From: Blepharisma japonicum
Lineage: Eukaryota; Ciliophora; Heterotrichea; Heterotrichida; Blepharismidae
Assembly: GCA_949751835.1 (NCBI GenBank)
Contig: CATKHK010000085.1
Span: forward strand, 1-64,000
DNA length: 64,000 nucleotides
Direction of reading: 5' to 3'
Shown: in pieces, positions 42,272 to 53,235 of the stretch
How the letters are laid out: every line of letters starts with the position of its first letter
Position numbering within the stretch: position 1 is the first letter of the stretch
Notes under the pieces: generated by a model
What the model was told of the DNA's origin: nothing
Databases searched by the model: none
Seen by the model: only the letters and a program-made list of their open reading frames with translations
Translations under genes and position numbers: made by a program

Positions 42272-43399
42272 TTACATATAGCGTTGAGAAAAATTATTTG
42301 GATTATTCAAAGTTCTTTCATAATCAATCCTCTTCCAGTTGATTATCTTGAACGTAATTAATGGAATGACAAAACTAATGACAAATCCACTAATAAAACG
42401 GATTATGCTAAAGCATATAAAGGTTGTAAGGAAGTCTCCATATGTTTTTGCAAGATATTCTAAGCATTGATCTATTATCAAAGCTGGGATAAAAAACAAT
42501 GTCCCGTAAATGAAGGTCTTTCATTTATAGGAGGCTGGAATTTGAATTAAAAAATGTTTCCCTATCCAAAATCCAGCTAAAAATAATATAAAAGTAGTCT
42601 CTCTGCAGGCTTCTCTCATAGAGTCAGTTTTTGTCAAATTTCCACTGCAATCGGATGAAAAGTTATTGCTTCAATCTTTGTCCCAATCAGGATCTCGATA
42701 TAAATATAATAATATTCCCCACATCCATAAAAGCCCAATCACAAAATTTGCTATCAAAATTAATTTTTTATCACCAAAACTTCTTCCTATATATTCTCGA
42801 ATTTTGTCATTCAGTAGCAAGAATGCAATGCAAAATCCCATGATATTTCCATGAATCACTTGAAAATAGAAATGAACCCCTACATAAATTCTATCAAAAT
42901 CCACTAAGATTATAATAATAGCTCCAATTGAAACAGCAATTGCTTTTTCTTTGTTATTTTTCACAAATTCTCCAGCAAAATACCCTACAACGGCTGCAAC
43001 CATAAGTGCATGCCCTGAAGGAGCTCCCCAGCCTCTTCCGCAAACAATTCCTTCTACATCAGAGTTTCACCAAAAAGGCCTTGGATGTGAATAATGCATT
43101 TTCATGGTGTCGCTCATCCATAAAGCGAGTACTTCAGAAATAATTGCAAAAGTGCCTATTTTATAGTCAATAGATGTATAACAAAACAACCCAGAAATAA
43201 GTAAAATATACATAGAGTAAGTAGAAATAATTTTAAAAATTTCGTTGACACTGCTTCTATTATCAGATTGGATCCAAGTAGTTAAATCAGCGCCAGAGTC
43301 TTGCAATTTTTCTGTGAGTGTAGCTTCTATAATGCAACAAATAAGTGCCAGTACACATAGGACGGCTGGCAAGATATTTTGTAATATCATATATTTCAT
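42272..43399 (-). CDS. PAP2-superfamily membrane phosphatase, glucose-6-phosphatase type
   Basis: 375 residues in one frame with TGA-Trp codons joining three stretches. Eight or nine membrane helices. The three phosphatase motifs are present: K-x6-RP as KMHYSHPRPFW, the PSGH motif in WGAPSGHALM, and DRIYVGVHFYFQVIHG for motif 3. The HF..QV form of motif 3, as in glucose-6-phosphatase (HFPHQV), rather than H...D of lipid phosphatases, favours the G6Pase branch; the usual Ser before Arg is Asp here. It should act at the ER lumen on a sugar phosphate; the substrate is inference. Confidence 0.87.
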
Positions 43400-43512
43400 T
43401 ATTCTTCATATTCTTCTTATTTGCCCAATTTTGCTCATATTTGCGCTGTTAATTAATAAAAAGAATGGTCAAAGCACAAATTTCGAGAAATAAAAACATT
43501 CGTTTCGATCCT

Positions 43513-45141
43513 ATGAAGATTGAGAACCCCATTACCAAGAAGGGATTGAAAGACTACGTAATTAATATTTAGCTGCGAAGCCCATCAGTGAGAGAAAGGG
43601 AAATTGGGTGCATAGCTGTTGCGAATATTAAAAAAACCCACGATATGAAAATCATCAAACTTATCGTGGAAAAAATTTCTGACAGTTCTCCATTTGTTAA
43701 GCTTGCTGCCTTGCAGGCAGCAATTTCCTTATCGCAAGAACATTCTGACGAGTTTTTGCGCTTAGGGGTGTTAAATTTAATTGATCCTATTCTAAGTCAG
43801 CATTTTTTAGCGGAATCAAAAATGCCAAAATCCAAACAAGAAGGAAAATTAATCATTTCAATTGTACAGAATTCTTTATATTTACTGGAATCTCTCTGCC
43901 AAGTAAACTTGGCTTTTTTTGACTCGTTTCAAGATTCCCCCATAATCCCGAGGTGCTTAGAAATAGTTTTAACAAAAAATAAAAACTACATAGTCCCTTG
44001 CTTGGAGCTTTTAAATACTTTTGCTGAAGAAAACGAGCAAGCTTGTGATTTAATTGATAGCAATTTCGAAGAATTATACCAGCTAACAACCTATGATGAT
44101 TTAACTCCAGATGTAAAAATGAACATTATTTTGCTAATATCAAGCGTTTGTATACCAAGTAAACAAAAGCAAATGATAGGAGAATATGTCATTTTTCCTT
44201 GCTGGAACAACTTAGTGTTCAATCCTTACAGTCAATTAGTCAATGAAGTCATACCTTCACTGAATAAAAAATCAAAAAACAGCAATTTCGATGCCTGGAA
44301 AAGCTGTGTAAAAGCCCAAGAAATTACGCTGAAAATAATTACTAATTTGCTAGCTGTCGAAAACGAAGAAACTCCAATTGGGAGTTATTTTATAAATAAT
44401 AGCATGGTAAACGATATCGTGAGAATTGCTACTGGCTTATTAGAAGACGTTGACATTGATTTTGAAGCATTTCCTGACATTTTATGCTGCGTTTTTGAGC
44501 TTCAATGTGCAGCTTTTTATTGCTTACAAAATTTAATAATCAATACTGATTTTCTGATTCGAGTTGTCAGGCCAAAAGATTTTTGGGAATTTTTATTTAA
44601 CCAAATACGAAAAATATCAAGAATATTTCAAGGAGAAATTGATTGGAAAGAAACTGCAGAAGAACTTTTAGATACAATAATCAAAGTTTTGTTGTGTTTC
44701 GGCAAAAAATATGGGAACTTAATTGTAAGATTTATTTAGACAGGCAAAAATTATTATGTATCAGAACTTTGCAATTTAATAGCTCATCTCCCTGGCTATT
44801 TGCCTTGCAGTTTAGTGGGCACTTTAGCAGTATGTGCATGCGAAGGAATTAATTCAGATCAAGCAAGAATTATTTTTAATGCTGTACTTGTAGGCACTGT
44901 AAATGAAGATTACGCAACAATTCTTGAAACGATGAATTTAGTGTTTGATGTATTTAATGATGAAAAATTTGATAATGTATTGAGTGAGCTAAGAATATTG
45001 CAAATGATGAAAGTTGGGCAAGACATGCTACGCATAAGAACAAATAAAATACTAGATAAAGATTTGAAAGCAAGGGGAGAGGAAGCCATTGAAAATACTA
45101 TTGCTTTTCTGAAATACAAGGAGTTACATGGAGTTAACTAG
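43513..45141 (+). CDS. ARM/HEAT-repeat protein, possibly HEATR3/Syo1-like
   Basis: Exons 43513-43557, 43573-44724 and 44740-45141, with two 15-nt introns (GTAATTAATATTTAG and GTAAGATTTATTTAG); 532 residues. Made of helical repeats; the first (SVREREIGCIAVANI, then IVEKISDSSPFVKLAALQAA) resembles the N-terminal ARM unit of symportin/HEATR3, which carries RPL5-RPL11 to the nucleus, but the rest is too diverged for me to be sure. Divergent from the phosphatase gene with 113 bp between starts. Confidence 0.8.
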
Positions 45142-45316
45142 TGATGAACTTTTGTTGTATTAACTTTTAATTATTATAATAATTATTTGTTTTAATTAAT
45201 CTCTAATTATATTTAGCATTTATATGGTTTTATCAAAATTTTTGTTAATTAAAAACTTAGACTTATATGAATTATTTTTAAAAAGTTAAATATATCAATA
45301 CCTATTAAAATTATCT

Positions 45317-46345
45317 TTACTGTCCTATGGTGACTCCCATTCCGAATTTTTGATCATTTTTAACCAAATCTGCATCAGCTGAAAAGCTCACTCTTAAGAT
45401 AGGGTTAATTACTTGAGTAATTGACATCGACAGTTTTCCAGACCCTGTGATTTGAGCATTAAGTTTGGCTCTTGTAAATCTGACCCCAATTCCTCCTGAA
45501 AACTCATATTTTCTTTCCATATTCATATTGCTGATTTCAGTTGTATAAGTAACATTATTGCTCGCCTTTATAACAGCTCCAAAGTTAGTTGATTGAAAAG
45601 GACCCCAATGCTGAAAGTAATATGATGCTGGGCCCCATGTGAATTTTCCTCCATAACTGAAATCAATAGATTGGCGAGGTTTTGTCATAGTCGAAACTTC
45701 AAATCCTAACTGAAGATTTTTATGTAAACTTTGCATGTAATTATAAGAGAACTGATCTCCTTTAATTCCAAGCTTAGCTCCAGCTACGTAGTCTTCTCCT
45801 TGCTTTTCAGCTTCCAGTAGCACTTGAGATTCATTTATATTAGATGAAGCATATTGGGCTTGTAATCGGTATTCCATGTCATAATTTCCTTTTGTTATAA
45901 ATCTTATGTCTTGTCTTCCAGTTCCAGGAGATATTTTAGCTACCATTACAGGATTTGGTGTTACCATGTCGTAAGGATTAGTCATCTGGCCTCCAACGAA
46001 CATAAAATTAGCTTCATAATTGCCTCCTTGACCATTTGGCAGCACCACTGTGTTCTGGATTTGCAGATGCTGAGAAAGACCTACAGCAACGTCTACCTTG
46101 ACACCGTCTATTGACTCGACCATGGTGGCGATTTTAAGCGGCTGCATCAAGGCTTCGAAACTTGAAGGGCGCAATGGGTGCTTACGCTGTTGCTCAATAA
46201 GGGCAGGGTTATCGCTTTCGTCTAAAATGATAGGCTCTTCAGCGTCCTTTTTAGTGCTGTCTGAAGGGTTTGGTTCAGGCTCTGGAGTGCTGCAGTTGGA
46301 GTAGCCAAATAAAAGGTCTTTAAGTTTACCGAAGTGCCCAGACAT
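45317..46345 (-). CDS. TOMM40: TOM40 mitochondrial outer-membrane import channel
   Basis: 342 residues, intronless. An acidic/Pro-rich N-terminus (about 1-55), then a beta-barrel of about 19 alternating strands belonging to the eukaryotic porin family: FEALMQPLKIATMVESIDGVKV, GLSQHLQIQNTVVL, YEANFMFVGGQM, DIRFITKGNYDMEYRLQAQY, FSYGGKFTWGPASYYFQHWG. The N-terminal FE.L and GLSQ.FQ pattern fits Tom40 rather than VDAC. Ciliate Tom40 proteins are known to be highly diverged, so the call is by pattern. Confidence 0.75.
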   Translation of the reverse strand: MSGHFGKLKDLLFGYSNCSTPEPEPNPSDSTKKDAEEPIILDESDNPALIEQQRKHPLRPSSFEALMQPLKIATMVESIDGVKVDVAVGLSQHLQIQNTVVLPNGQGGNYEANFMFVGGQMTNPYDMVTPNPVMVAKISPGTGRQDIRFITKGNYDMEYRLQAQYASSNINESQVLLEAEKQGEDYVAGAKLGIKGDQFSYNYMQSLHKNLQLGFEVSTMTKPRQSIDFSYGGKFTWGPASYYFQHWGPFQSTNFGAVIKASNNVTYTTEISNMNMERKYEFSGGIGVRFTRAKLNAQITGSGKLSMSITQVINPILRVSFSADADLVKNDQKFGMGVTIGQ

Positions 46346-46648
46346 TTTATACCGCAGAATAAAATTGATTAAAATTTAGGATGAAATTAAGCTGGCGTAG
46401 AGATTTTAAGAAAAATCCATTTAAATAAGAATTTACGATTAAATTATATCTAAATATTTTAAAAAATATATTTTTAAGCCCTTAAACTTGCAATTTTCGA
46501 GTTAATGATATAAAATTTGATATTTATTTTCTTGTTTAAATATAGAGAGTTAAAATAATTGAGGAATTCAATAAATTAATATGTAATCATATCTAGATAT
46601 AAATAATCTTTTTTAGTCACATAGTTTGATATTAATTAATAAAGGTAA
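46346..46648. promoter_or_regulatory. shared upstream region of TOM40 and deaminase copy 1
   Basis: About 300 bp between divergent starts, AT-rich; no defined element seen. Confidence 0.4.
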
Positions 46649-48034
46649 ATGGAGAGTGAGACTAATGAAGACTATAACAAATTGAAACAGTTTCTCATAG
46701 AAGCAGATCAGCAAATTCTTAACTCTCCAGAGCCTGGCACCCTTGAGCTTAAAGCCAGCCAAAATTTCAATCTTTTAAAGCTTGATTTTTCTTCACAATT
46801 CACAACCGATGACATGCTTGATTATTGAAATATCATCGATTCTGTCAAAAACACCAAGCTTTTCCAAGTTCTTAAGCTTATGCCAAAAGGGGCTCTTCAT
46901 CATTTACACATTGGTGGGATTTTAACCCCAGAAGATTTCTTATTTTTTTTAAAAAATGACTCTCAGGTTCATGTAAAATTCATTGAAAATAAAATATATT
47001 TTTCTCCGAATTTTCAAGAAAATTTTATTCCAATTCAAGAATTTTTGGCCTGTGAGAGCAATGAAAGCATTTTACTTGATGCTATGAGAATGACAAGGGA
47101 AAAATCAGTTGGAACACCAGATCAGAGATGATTGAATTTTGAGCAAATTTTTATATCTACTAGTGCTGTCTTCGGGGAAAAAAGAATATGAGAAAAATAT
47201 GTATCGCTAGGGTTATCACAATTATATGAAGAAAATCTTCAAAGAGTTGAATTTCGAAGTATGATAGGAATTGGTGACAGGACAGACCAAGATAAATTCA
47301 TAACAATTGACGGAGAAGTCGCTAACTTACAAAAAATTACTGACGATTTTTCTAGAGAACATCCTGATTTTTCTTGTGGACTTATTTTGACTGCTCACAA
47401 ATTATTTCCTAAACAAAAAACTATTGATTCAGCCAAAAAAGTATTTGAATTCCATACAGAAAAACCGGAATTTGTATTAGGATTTGATATTGTAGGTGAA
47501 GAAGATAAGTATAACCCTGATGAAGAAGTATACGAAAGCATTTATCAATTAAAACACGAAAATAATAGTGATTGTCCTATGTTTTTCCATTCTGGAGAAG
47601 TTGTTAGCAAAAACGCTCCATCACTTTATGATGTTATTTTGCTAGAAACACAAAGAATAGGTCATGGCATTGACTTAATAAAGTACCCAAGTTTAATAGA
47701 AATTGTGAAAAATAAAAAAATCACCATTGAAGTCTGCCCTATCAGCAATATGGTCCTTGGATATGTAAGAGACTTAAGAACACACCCAGCACTAGCTTAT
47801 TTATATAACGGAATTCAAATATCTATAAGTTCTGATGTTCCTGGACTATTTGGATATAAAGGAGTTACCCATGATTGACTCTGAATATGCATACTCTGGA
47901 ATATTGACTTAATGAAAATCAAAAAAATAGCTGAGAATAGCATTGATGGGTGCACAGAACCATCAAGAACAAGAAGAGTATGGCATGAAAAATGGACAGA
48001 GTTTATTAGATATTTAGCAGACTTAGATATTTAA
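46649..48034 (+). CDS. ADA2/ADGF-type purine deaminase homologue, copy 1 (most diverged)
   Basis: 461 residues in one frame with several TGA-Trp codons. The family framework is strong: DMLDYW, MPKGALHHLHIGG, LYEENLQRVEFRS, FVLGFDIVGEED, RIGHGIDLIKYPSL, EVCPISNMVLGYVRDLRTHPA. Compared with copies 2 and 3, the catalytic HAGE is HSGE and the metal-site SSDDPG is SSDVPG (second Asp lost); the first metal Asp, HxH, Glu and HG are kept. No signal peptide, unlike animal ADA2. First of three tandem paralogues, 33 bp before copy 2. Confidence 0.88.
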
Positions 48035-48067
48035 TCATAATTAAGTTAGAATAATTATTATTATAAT

Positions 48068-49444
48068 ATGGAGGAATACTTCAAGCTTAGAGATGATCTC
48101 ATCCGCAGCGACTCTAGATCACTCGGTCTAAGCCAACCAAGCGAGCTTGAAGCTCTGGCAAACTCAAAGCTAAACCTCCTTAGAGAAGAATTTTGTTCAA
48201 GATTTTCAATTGATGATATGCTTGATTTTTGGGGCATCAAAGACAGAGTTATAAGCACAAGACTATTCCAGACGCTCAAAAAAATGCCTAAAGGCGCCGT
48301 CCTTCATTTACATTATGGTGGAACTTTACCTGCTACTGAGGTATTGCCTATATTAAAGCATGACTGACAAATTTATATAAAAGTAGAAGGGAGCCAAATC
48401 ACCACATATGGGAGTTATCAAGAAAATGCAATACAGTTATCAGAATTTTTATCAAACCCAGACAATGAGCAGCAATTTCTTGCAGCAATAGAGATGAACC
48501 GCGAAAAATCGTTTGGGCTTCCAAGCCAGAGATGGACTCATTTTGAAGGGATTTTTACAGCTACACTTATTTATACATATACTGAAAAAAGAATTTATGA
48601 AAAATATTTAGAAATTTTCTTTGAAAAATTTTATGAAGAAAATGTTCAAAGAATCGAATATCGCCATATGCCATTTGCTATGAAAAACCTCGGACAAGCA
48701 GTTCCTATTGATGAAGAAATGGATTTCGTTAAAGGACTCTGTGATAAATTTTCATCAGCGCATCCTGATTTTTCTTCTGGAACAATATTATCTACACATA
48801 AAGCATTTTCCAAAGAAAGAATTATTCAAGAGGGTGAAGAAATTTATAGGCTTTGTTTAAAATACCCCAGATTTGTACTAGGATTTGATATTCTTGGAGA
48901 AGAAGAAACATATAAAGAAGACGAAGAAATATATGCTGCAATTCATGTAATTAGACAAAAAGCAAAGGAAAATGGAAATGATTTTCCTATGTATATCCAT
49001 GCTGGAGAAGTGGTAAGCAAGCCAACACCAATCATCTATGATGCTTTTGCTTTGGAAACAAAAAGATTAGCCCATGGAATTTCACTCATAAAGCATCCTC
49101 ATTTGATGGAAATTGCAAAAGAAAAAAAGGTGACCATTGAAGCCTGTCCAATTAGCAATATGCTGCTTGGATATGTAAGAGATCCCAGAATTCATCCAGC
49201 CTTAGCTTATTTGTTTCAAGGATTGCCAGTGACTATTAGTTCTGATGACCCTGGACTGTTTGGATACAGTGGAGTTACACATGACTGAGTTTGGATTTAT
49301 GTGCTATGGGGTATAGATTTAATGCATCTAAAGAAGCTTGTGGAATATAGCATTGATGGATGCACTGAGCCTGAAGAAGTAAGGAGAGTTTGGAAGCCTA
49401 AATGGCAAGAATTTATTCAATATTTAGCCAGTTTAGAAATATAG
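48068..49444 (+). CDS. ADA2/ADGF-type purine deaminase, copy 2
   Basis: 458 residues, one frame with TGA-Trp codons (HDWQIYIK, THDWVWIY). Metal and catalytic residues complete: HLHYGG, YIHAGE, LAHGISLIKH, SSDDPGLFG. As in all three copies the Asp that follows HxH in human ADA2 (HLHD) is replaced, here by Tyr, so the substrate may not be plain adenosine. Cytosolic, no signal peptide. Known family reaction: hydrolytic removal of the 6-amino group from (deoxy)adenosine. Confidence 0.92.
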
Positions 49445-49587
49445 TTAAATTTTTCTATAGAAATAAAGCTAATAAAACTTTCAAGAAATGAATCGATTCA
49501 GAGAAAACTCAAGTGATGCTAATAGTGCATAGCTATTTTTTCTTTAAAACCTATGTTTTATTGGGTACTTAAAGTATTCACATAAAT

Positions 49588-50961
49588 ATGGGTGACTATT
49601 TTCAGCAGCGCCGGGAGCTCATAGCACAAGATATCAAAGATCTTGCCTTAATGAAGCCGACTGAACTAGAAATCCTAGCAAATTTGAAATTAAGCCAAAT
49701 CAAAGAGCAGTTTTCCACACAATACTCTGTTGATGATATGCTTGATTTTTGGTCAATTCGTGATTCAGTCATAAACACACGTCTTTTCCAAATTTTCAAA
49801 AAAATGCCAAAAGGTGCTGTCCTTCATATGCATTACGGCGGTATGCTCCCTGCAGCTGATGTTTTATCAATCTTGAAAAACGACCCAGAAATTTACATTA
49901 AAACTATTGATAATTGCCCATATATTTTTTCAAGCTATCAGACTGATTCAATTTCTCTTACACAATACTTAGAAAACCCTGAAAATGAAAAAACTCTTCT
50001 AACTATCTTAGAAACAAACCGTGAAAAGTCAGTTGGTTTGCCATCTGAGCGGTGGTCAAGTTTTATGCAAATTTTTACTTCAACCTTATCAGCATTTTCT
50101 GATAATAGAATTTTAGAAAAATACATAGAGCTCGCTTTTACAAGATTTTATGAAGATAATGTGCAAAGAGTGGAGTTCAGACACATGCCTTTTTCAATCC
50201 AGGCTACAGAAAATGATGGCTTGCCAAGCGAAAATATTGCATTTCTTAAAAATGTATGTGAAAGATTTACTTCAAATCACCCAGATTTTACATCAGGAGC
50301 TATTTTATGCACTATTAAGCTGTTTTCAAAGGAAAGAATTATTAAAGAAACTGAAGAAATTTATATGCTGCATATATTGTTTCCTAAATTTGTATTAGGA
50401 TTTGATATTCCAGGAGAAGAAGAAAAATATAGAGAAGATGAAGACATTTTTGGAGATATTTATAGGATTAGTGAAAATGCAAAAAAAAGCGGAAATAATT
50501 GTCCAATCTTTTTGCATGCAGGAGAAGTGGTTAATAAGCCTGGCCCTACGGTTTATGATGCATTTGCGATAGGAAGCAAAAGAATTGGACATGGAATTTC
50601 TTTGATAAAACACCCTCAGTTATTAGGAATAGCTAAAAAAGAAAAAATTACAATAGAGTCTTGCCCTATAAGTAATATGATATTGGGGTATGTAAGGGAT
50701 CCAAGAGTCCATCCAGCGCTGGCTTATTTGTTTCAAGGGATCCCAGTAACGATTAGTTCTGATGATCCGGGATGCTTTGGATATACGGGGGTTACTCATG
50801 ATTGGGTTTGGATTTATATGCTTTGGGGCATCAATTTAATGCATATTAAAAAAATGATTGAAAATAGCATTGAGGGATGTACAGAGCCTGAAGAAGTGAG
50901 AAGAGCATGGGAAGGAAAATGGCAAGAATTTATTGAATATTTAGCTAATTTAGAAATTTAA
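49588..50961 (+). CDS. ADA2/ADGF-type purine deaminase, copy 3
   Basis: 457 residues, with only TGG used at the Trp positions near the C-terminus (WVWIYMLWGI) where copies 1 and 2 use TGA in part. HMHYGG, FLHAGE, RIGHGISLIKHPQL, SSDDPGCFG are all intact. About as similar to copy 2 as expected of a lineage-specific tandem duplicate. 143 bp spacer to copy 2. Function as for copy 2. Confidence 0.93.
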   Translation: MGDYFQQRRELIAQDIKDLALMKPTELEILANLKLSQIKEQFSTQYSVDDMLDFWSIRDSVINTRLFQIFKKMPKGAVLHMHYGGMLPAADVLSILKNDPEIYIKTIDNCPYIFSSYQTDSISLTQYLENPENEKTLLTILETNREKSVGLPSERWSSFMQIFTSTLSAFSDNRILEKYIELAFTRFYEDNVQRVEFRHMPFSIQATENDGLPSENIAFLKNVCERFTSNHPDFTSGAILCTIKLFSKERIIKETEEIYMLHILFPKFVLGFDIPGEEEKYREDEDIFGDIYRISENAKKSGNNCPIFLHAGEVVNKPGPTVYDAFAIGSKRIGHGISLIKHPQLLGIAKKEKITIESCPISNMILGYVRDPRVHPALAYLFQGIPVTISSDDPGCFGYTGVTHDWVWIYMLWGINLMHIKKMIENSIEGCTEPEEVRRAWEGKWQEFIEYLANLEI

Positions 50962-51058
50962 GGTTAAAATTATATGTTTATTACTTTGTATAAACAATAT
51001 AAAGAAGTAAGTACTCCAATAATATCTTAATATTGTAATAAATATTGATTTTTATAAT

Positions 51059-51646
51059 TTATGCTTTATTTCTATTGTCTGGACAATTTTTAGCCAAATG
51101 CCAAACTGATCCACATCTATGACAGCCTCCTCCATTTGGATAAATTCCCTGCTCTGGTTTTTGTGAGCATTGACTAGCAATGTGACCAGTTCCATTGCAA
51201 TAGAAGCAAGTCGCAAATTTGTACCCAGCTTCAGTGCAGTCTTTTGATGTGTGCTTTCTTGATCCACAAGAATAACAATAAACTTCTCGCTTGTCTAACA
51301 GTGGGCAATTTTTAATTATATGCCCATGCTGTTTGCAATTGATACAGGTTAATTTTTCTTGATTTTTTGGAAGATGTTTTAATTCTTCTTGTTTTTTGTG
51401 TTTCATTTCGAGATTTTGGATTTTTTTCTGTTTTTTAGCTTGTCGTCTGGCTATTTCAGCTTTTTCGATTTCAGGATCTTTTCGCTTGCTTGGGTCTTTA
51501 AGAGCTTTATTAAGCTTAGATAGCTGACGATAAATGCGGAGTTTTTTTGATTTTTGTTCAGGGTCTGATTTTATTTCTTGCAATTGGTTTGTGAGTTCTT
51601 CAATACGGGCATTGATTTGTTCTATTGACAAGTGGACTTGACTCAT
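51059..51646 (-). CDS. ZCCHC9: CCHC zinc-knuckle protein, ZCCHC9-like
   Basis: 195 residues. An N-terminal basic coiled coil (about 1-95) and four CCHC knuckles: CINCKQHGHIIKNC, CYSCGSRKHTSKDC, CFYCNGTGHIASQC and CHRCGSVWHLAKNC. The spacing and the YPNGGGCHRCGSVWHLAKNCP ending match ZCCHC9, a nuclear/nucleolar RNA-binding protein of eukaryotes. There is no capsid or polymerase domain next to the knuckles, so this is a host gene and not from a retroelement. Confidence 0.9.
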   Translation of the reverse strand: MSQVHLSIEQINARIEELTNQLQEIKSDPEQKSKKLRIYRQLSKLNKALKDPSKRKDPEIEKAEIARRQAKKQKKIQNLEMKHKKQEELKHLPKNQEKLTCINCKQHGHIIKNCPLLDKREVYCYSCGSRKHTSKDCTEAGYKFATCFYCNGTGHIASQCSQKPEQGIYPNGGGCHRCGSVWHLAKNCPDNRNKA

Positions 51647-51754
51647 ATTTATTATTGATATTTTATTCTATTGAAAACTTAATGGATTTCTTACTTTTTA
51701 AAATTCATAAATAATTTATTATATATAACTCGAAAATACTAAAACGAAGTTAAC

Positions 51755-52828
51755 TTATAGAGTAGGAAAAGAAGCCACCATTTGTATACCACAAACTCCA
51801 GTGCTGCTTCCAACTGCGATATTTACGTATCCGTTCATACCCCAACCACTTCCCCAGGAATTCTTAACAATATAATAAGGACTCACTGTATTATTGTATC
51901 CAACAACTAATGCATAGTGATTAATATTAGTTCCACAGTTATTGCTAATGGTTCCTGTCTTATAATATTGCCACACATACTGATCAGCTTCAACACCAAC
52001 TGCAATAGGTTGCTGTGTTATGGCTCCCAATAGAGCTGCAGGATCATTTACTGGTGATACATTATTATAGTTTAAGATGTTAGCTGCTACATTGCTGGCT
52101 AAAGTTGGTATGCAATTGTTTACCGTTGAATTTCCTGATGTCCATGGGTAAATTTTACTACTTGCAATTCCTTGGTTTCCTATAACATATTCAAAAGCAA
52201 AATCAGGGATTCCACCATTGCATCCATGATTGCCATAAGAATAGGAGCATGACACCAATTGTTCGACCGAGAGGGCTACTAGTGGATTTCCTGAAATTTT
52301 CCATAAGCCTTCAATAGCTCCTGCTGCTGCAAATGCCCATCCAGCAGTGCAAGTTCCCTGGTTTCCAACAGGTGTGACAGCGCCTACAGACCTCCAATCA
52401 ATGCTTTGTGGAATTTTTAAAGAAGTATCGAACCAAGCTGTTTTTGCTGAGAGTTTGGTAGCTTTATAGCTAACTAAATATGTTGCCTTGAATTCTTCTG
52501 GGGAAAGATCTGTGAATTGATTGTAACCTAAAGTCCATGATTTATTAAGAGAGTTGTGAAGTCGAATATAAGCTGCATTTTGGGTGAAAATATAAAAGCG
52601 ATTAGCATATTCTTCATCAGAGTAAGCTTTATTGAATTTTTCGATATAATCATTGAACTCTTGCTCTTCAAACTGAAATTGCTTCATTGCAGATGCAGAT
52701 AGAGATGACTGCTGGAAATAGGAAACTACACCAACTATGCAGAAGATTCCAAGAATTCCTAGCAATGCAATAAGGGTTCTCGGTGTTTTTGACCAAGATG
52801 GATCTGAAAAGTGAAGTCGTGGCTCCAT
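51755..52828 (-). CDS. papain-family protein with catalytic cysteine replaced (pseudoprotease)
   Basis: 357 residues with the same layout as the 25125 gene: signal anchor (about 18-38), I29 propeptide (QFEEQEFNDYIEKFNKAYS, GYNQFTDLSPEEF) and C1A domain. The active-site motif reads NQGTCTAGWAF, with Gly163 at the catalytic Cys; His (INHYALVVGY) and Asn (VKNSWGSGWG) remain, as do the structural cysteines (one of a pair, GCNGG). Frame and length are fully preserved, so it is a maintained inactive paralogue rather than a pseudogene, perhaps an inhibitor, decoy or binding protein. Confidence 0.92.
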   Translation of the reverse strand: MEPRLHFSDPSWSKTPRTLIALLGILGIFCIVGVVSYFQQSSLSASAMKQFQFEEQEFNDYIEKFNKAYSDEEYANRFYIFTQNAAYIRLHNSLNKSWTLGYNQFTDLSPEEFKATYLVSYKATKLSAKTAWFDTSLKIPQSIDWRSVGAVTPVGNQGTCTAGWAFAAAGAIEGLWKISGNPLVALSVEQLVSCSYSYGNHGCNGGIPDFAFEYVIGNQGIASSKIYPWTSGNSTVNNCIPTLASNVAANILNYNNVSPVNDPAALLGAITQQPIAVGVEADQYVWQYYKTGTISNNCGTNINHYALVVGYNNTVSPYYIVKNSWGSGWGMNGYVNIAVGSSTGVCGIQMVASFPTL

Positions 52829-53235
52829 TGCAATATTTATTCACCAGATTTAAGAAGACTTTTGCATAATAAATAACGAGAATTGTATGATCAAAATATT
52901 GGAATCAATTATTTTGAGAAGATGATAATAAAAGTAAATTTAATTATAGATGTAAATTATTTAAAAATATTTATAAATAAAACGATTAAAGTCTTATAAT
53001 TACTTAAATCAGTTTTATTATTTTATCATACAAAATTAATTATCATTATTTTATTGGTAAATTTTTGTTGAATCATATGATTATTCATAAAGTATTTTTT
53101 GAATTCTACTAGCTAATGCTATTTAGCCTAAGCGATCTTATAAAATATCCTACAATAGCTAATCCTTAAACCGTTTCGCGCATTTTTATTATTTTTTTAT
53201 TTTCAATGAAACTTATTAAATTCTTCAATAAAGAA
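52829..53235. other. AT-rich spacer
   Basis: About 410 bp, no open frame or structured island; 5' flank of the pseudoprotease and 3' flank of the inositol kinase gene. Confidence 0.5.

Noticed and set aside
46880-49288. Deaminase copies 1 and 2 as pseudogenes with many stops
   Set aside because: Every internal stop is TGA and falls at a Trp position of copy 3 or of the family; no TAA/TAG interrupts the frames.
51059-51646. Retroelement nucleocapsid from the CCHC knuckles
   Set aside because: Four knuckles, ZCCHC9-type ending and no neighbouring polymerase or repeats: a host RNA-binding gene.
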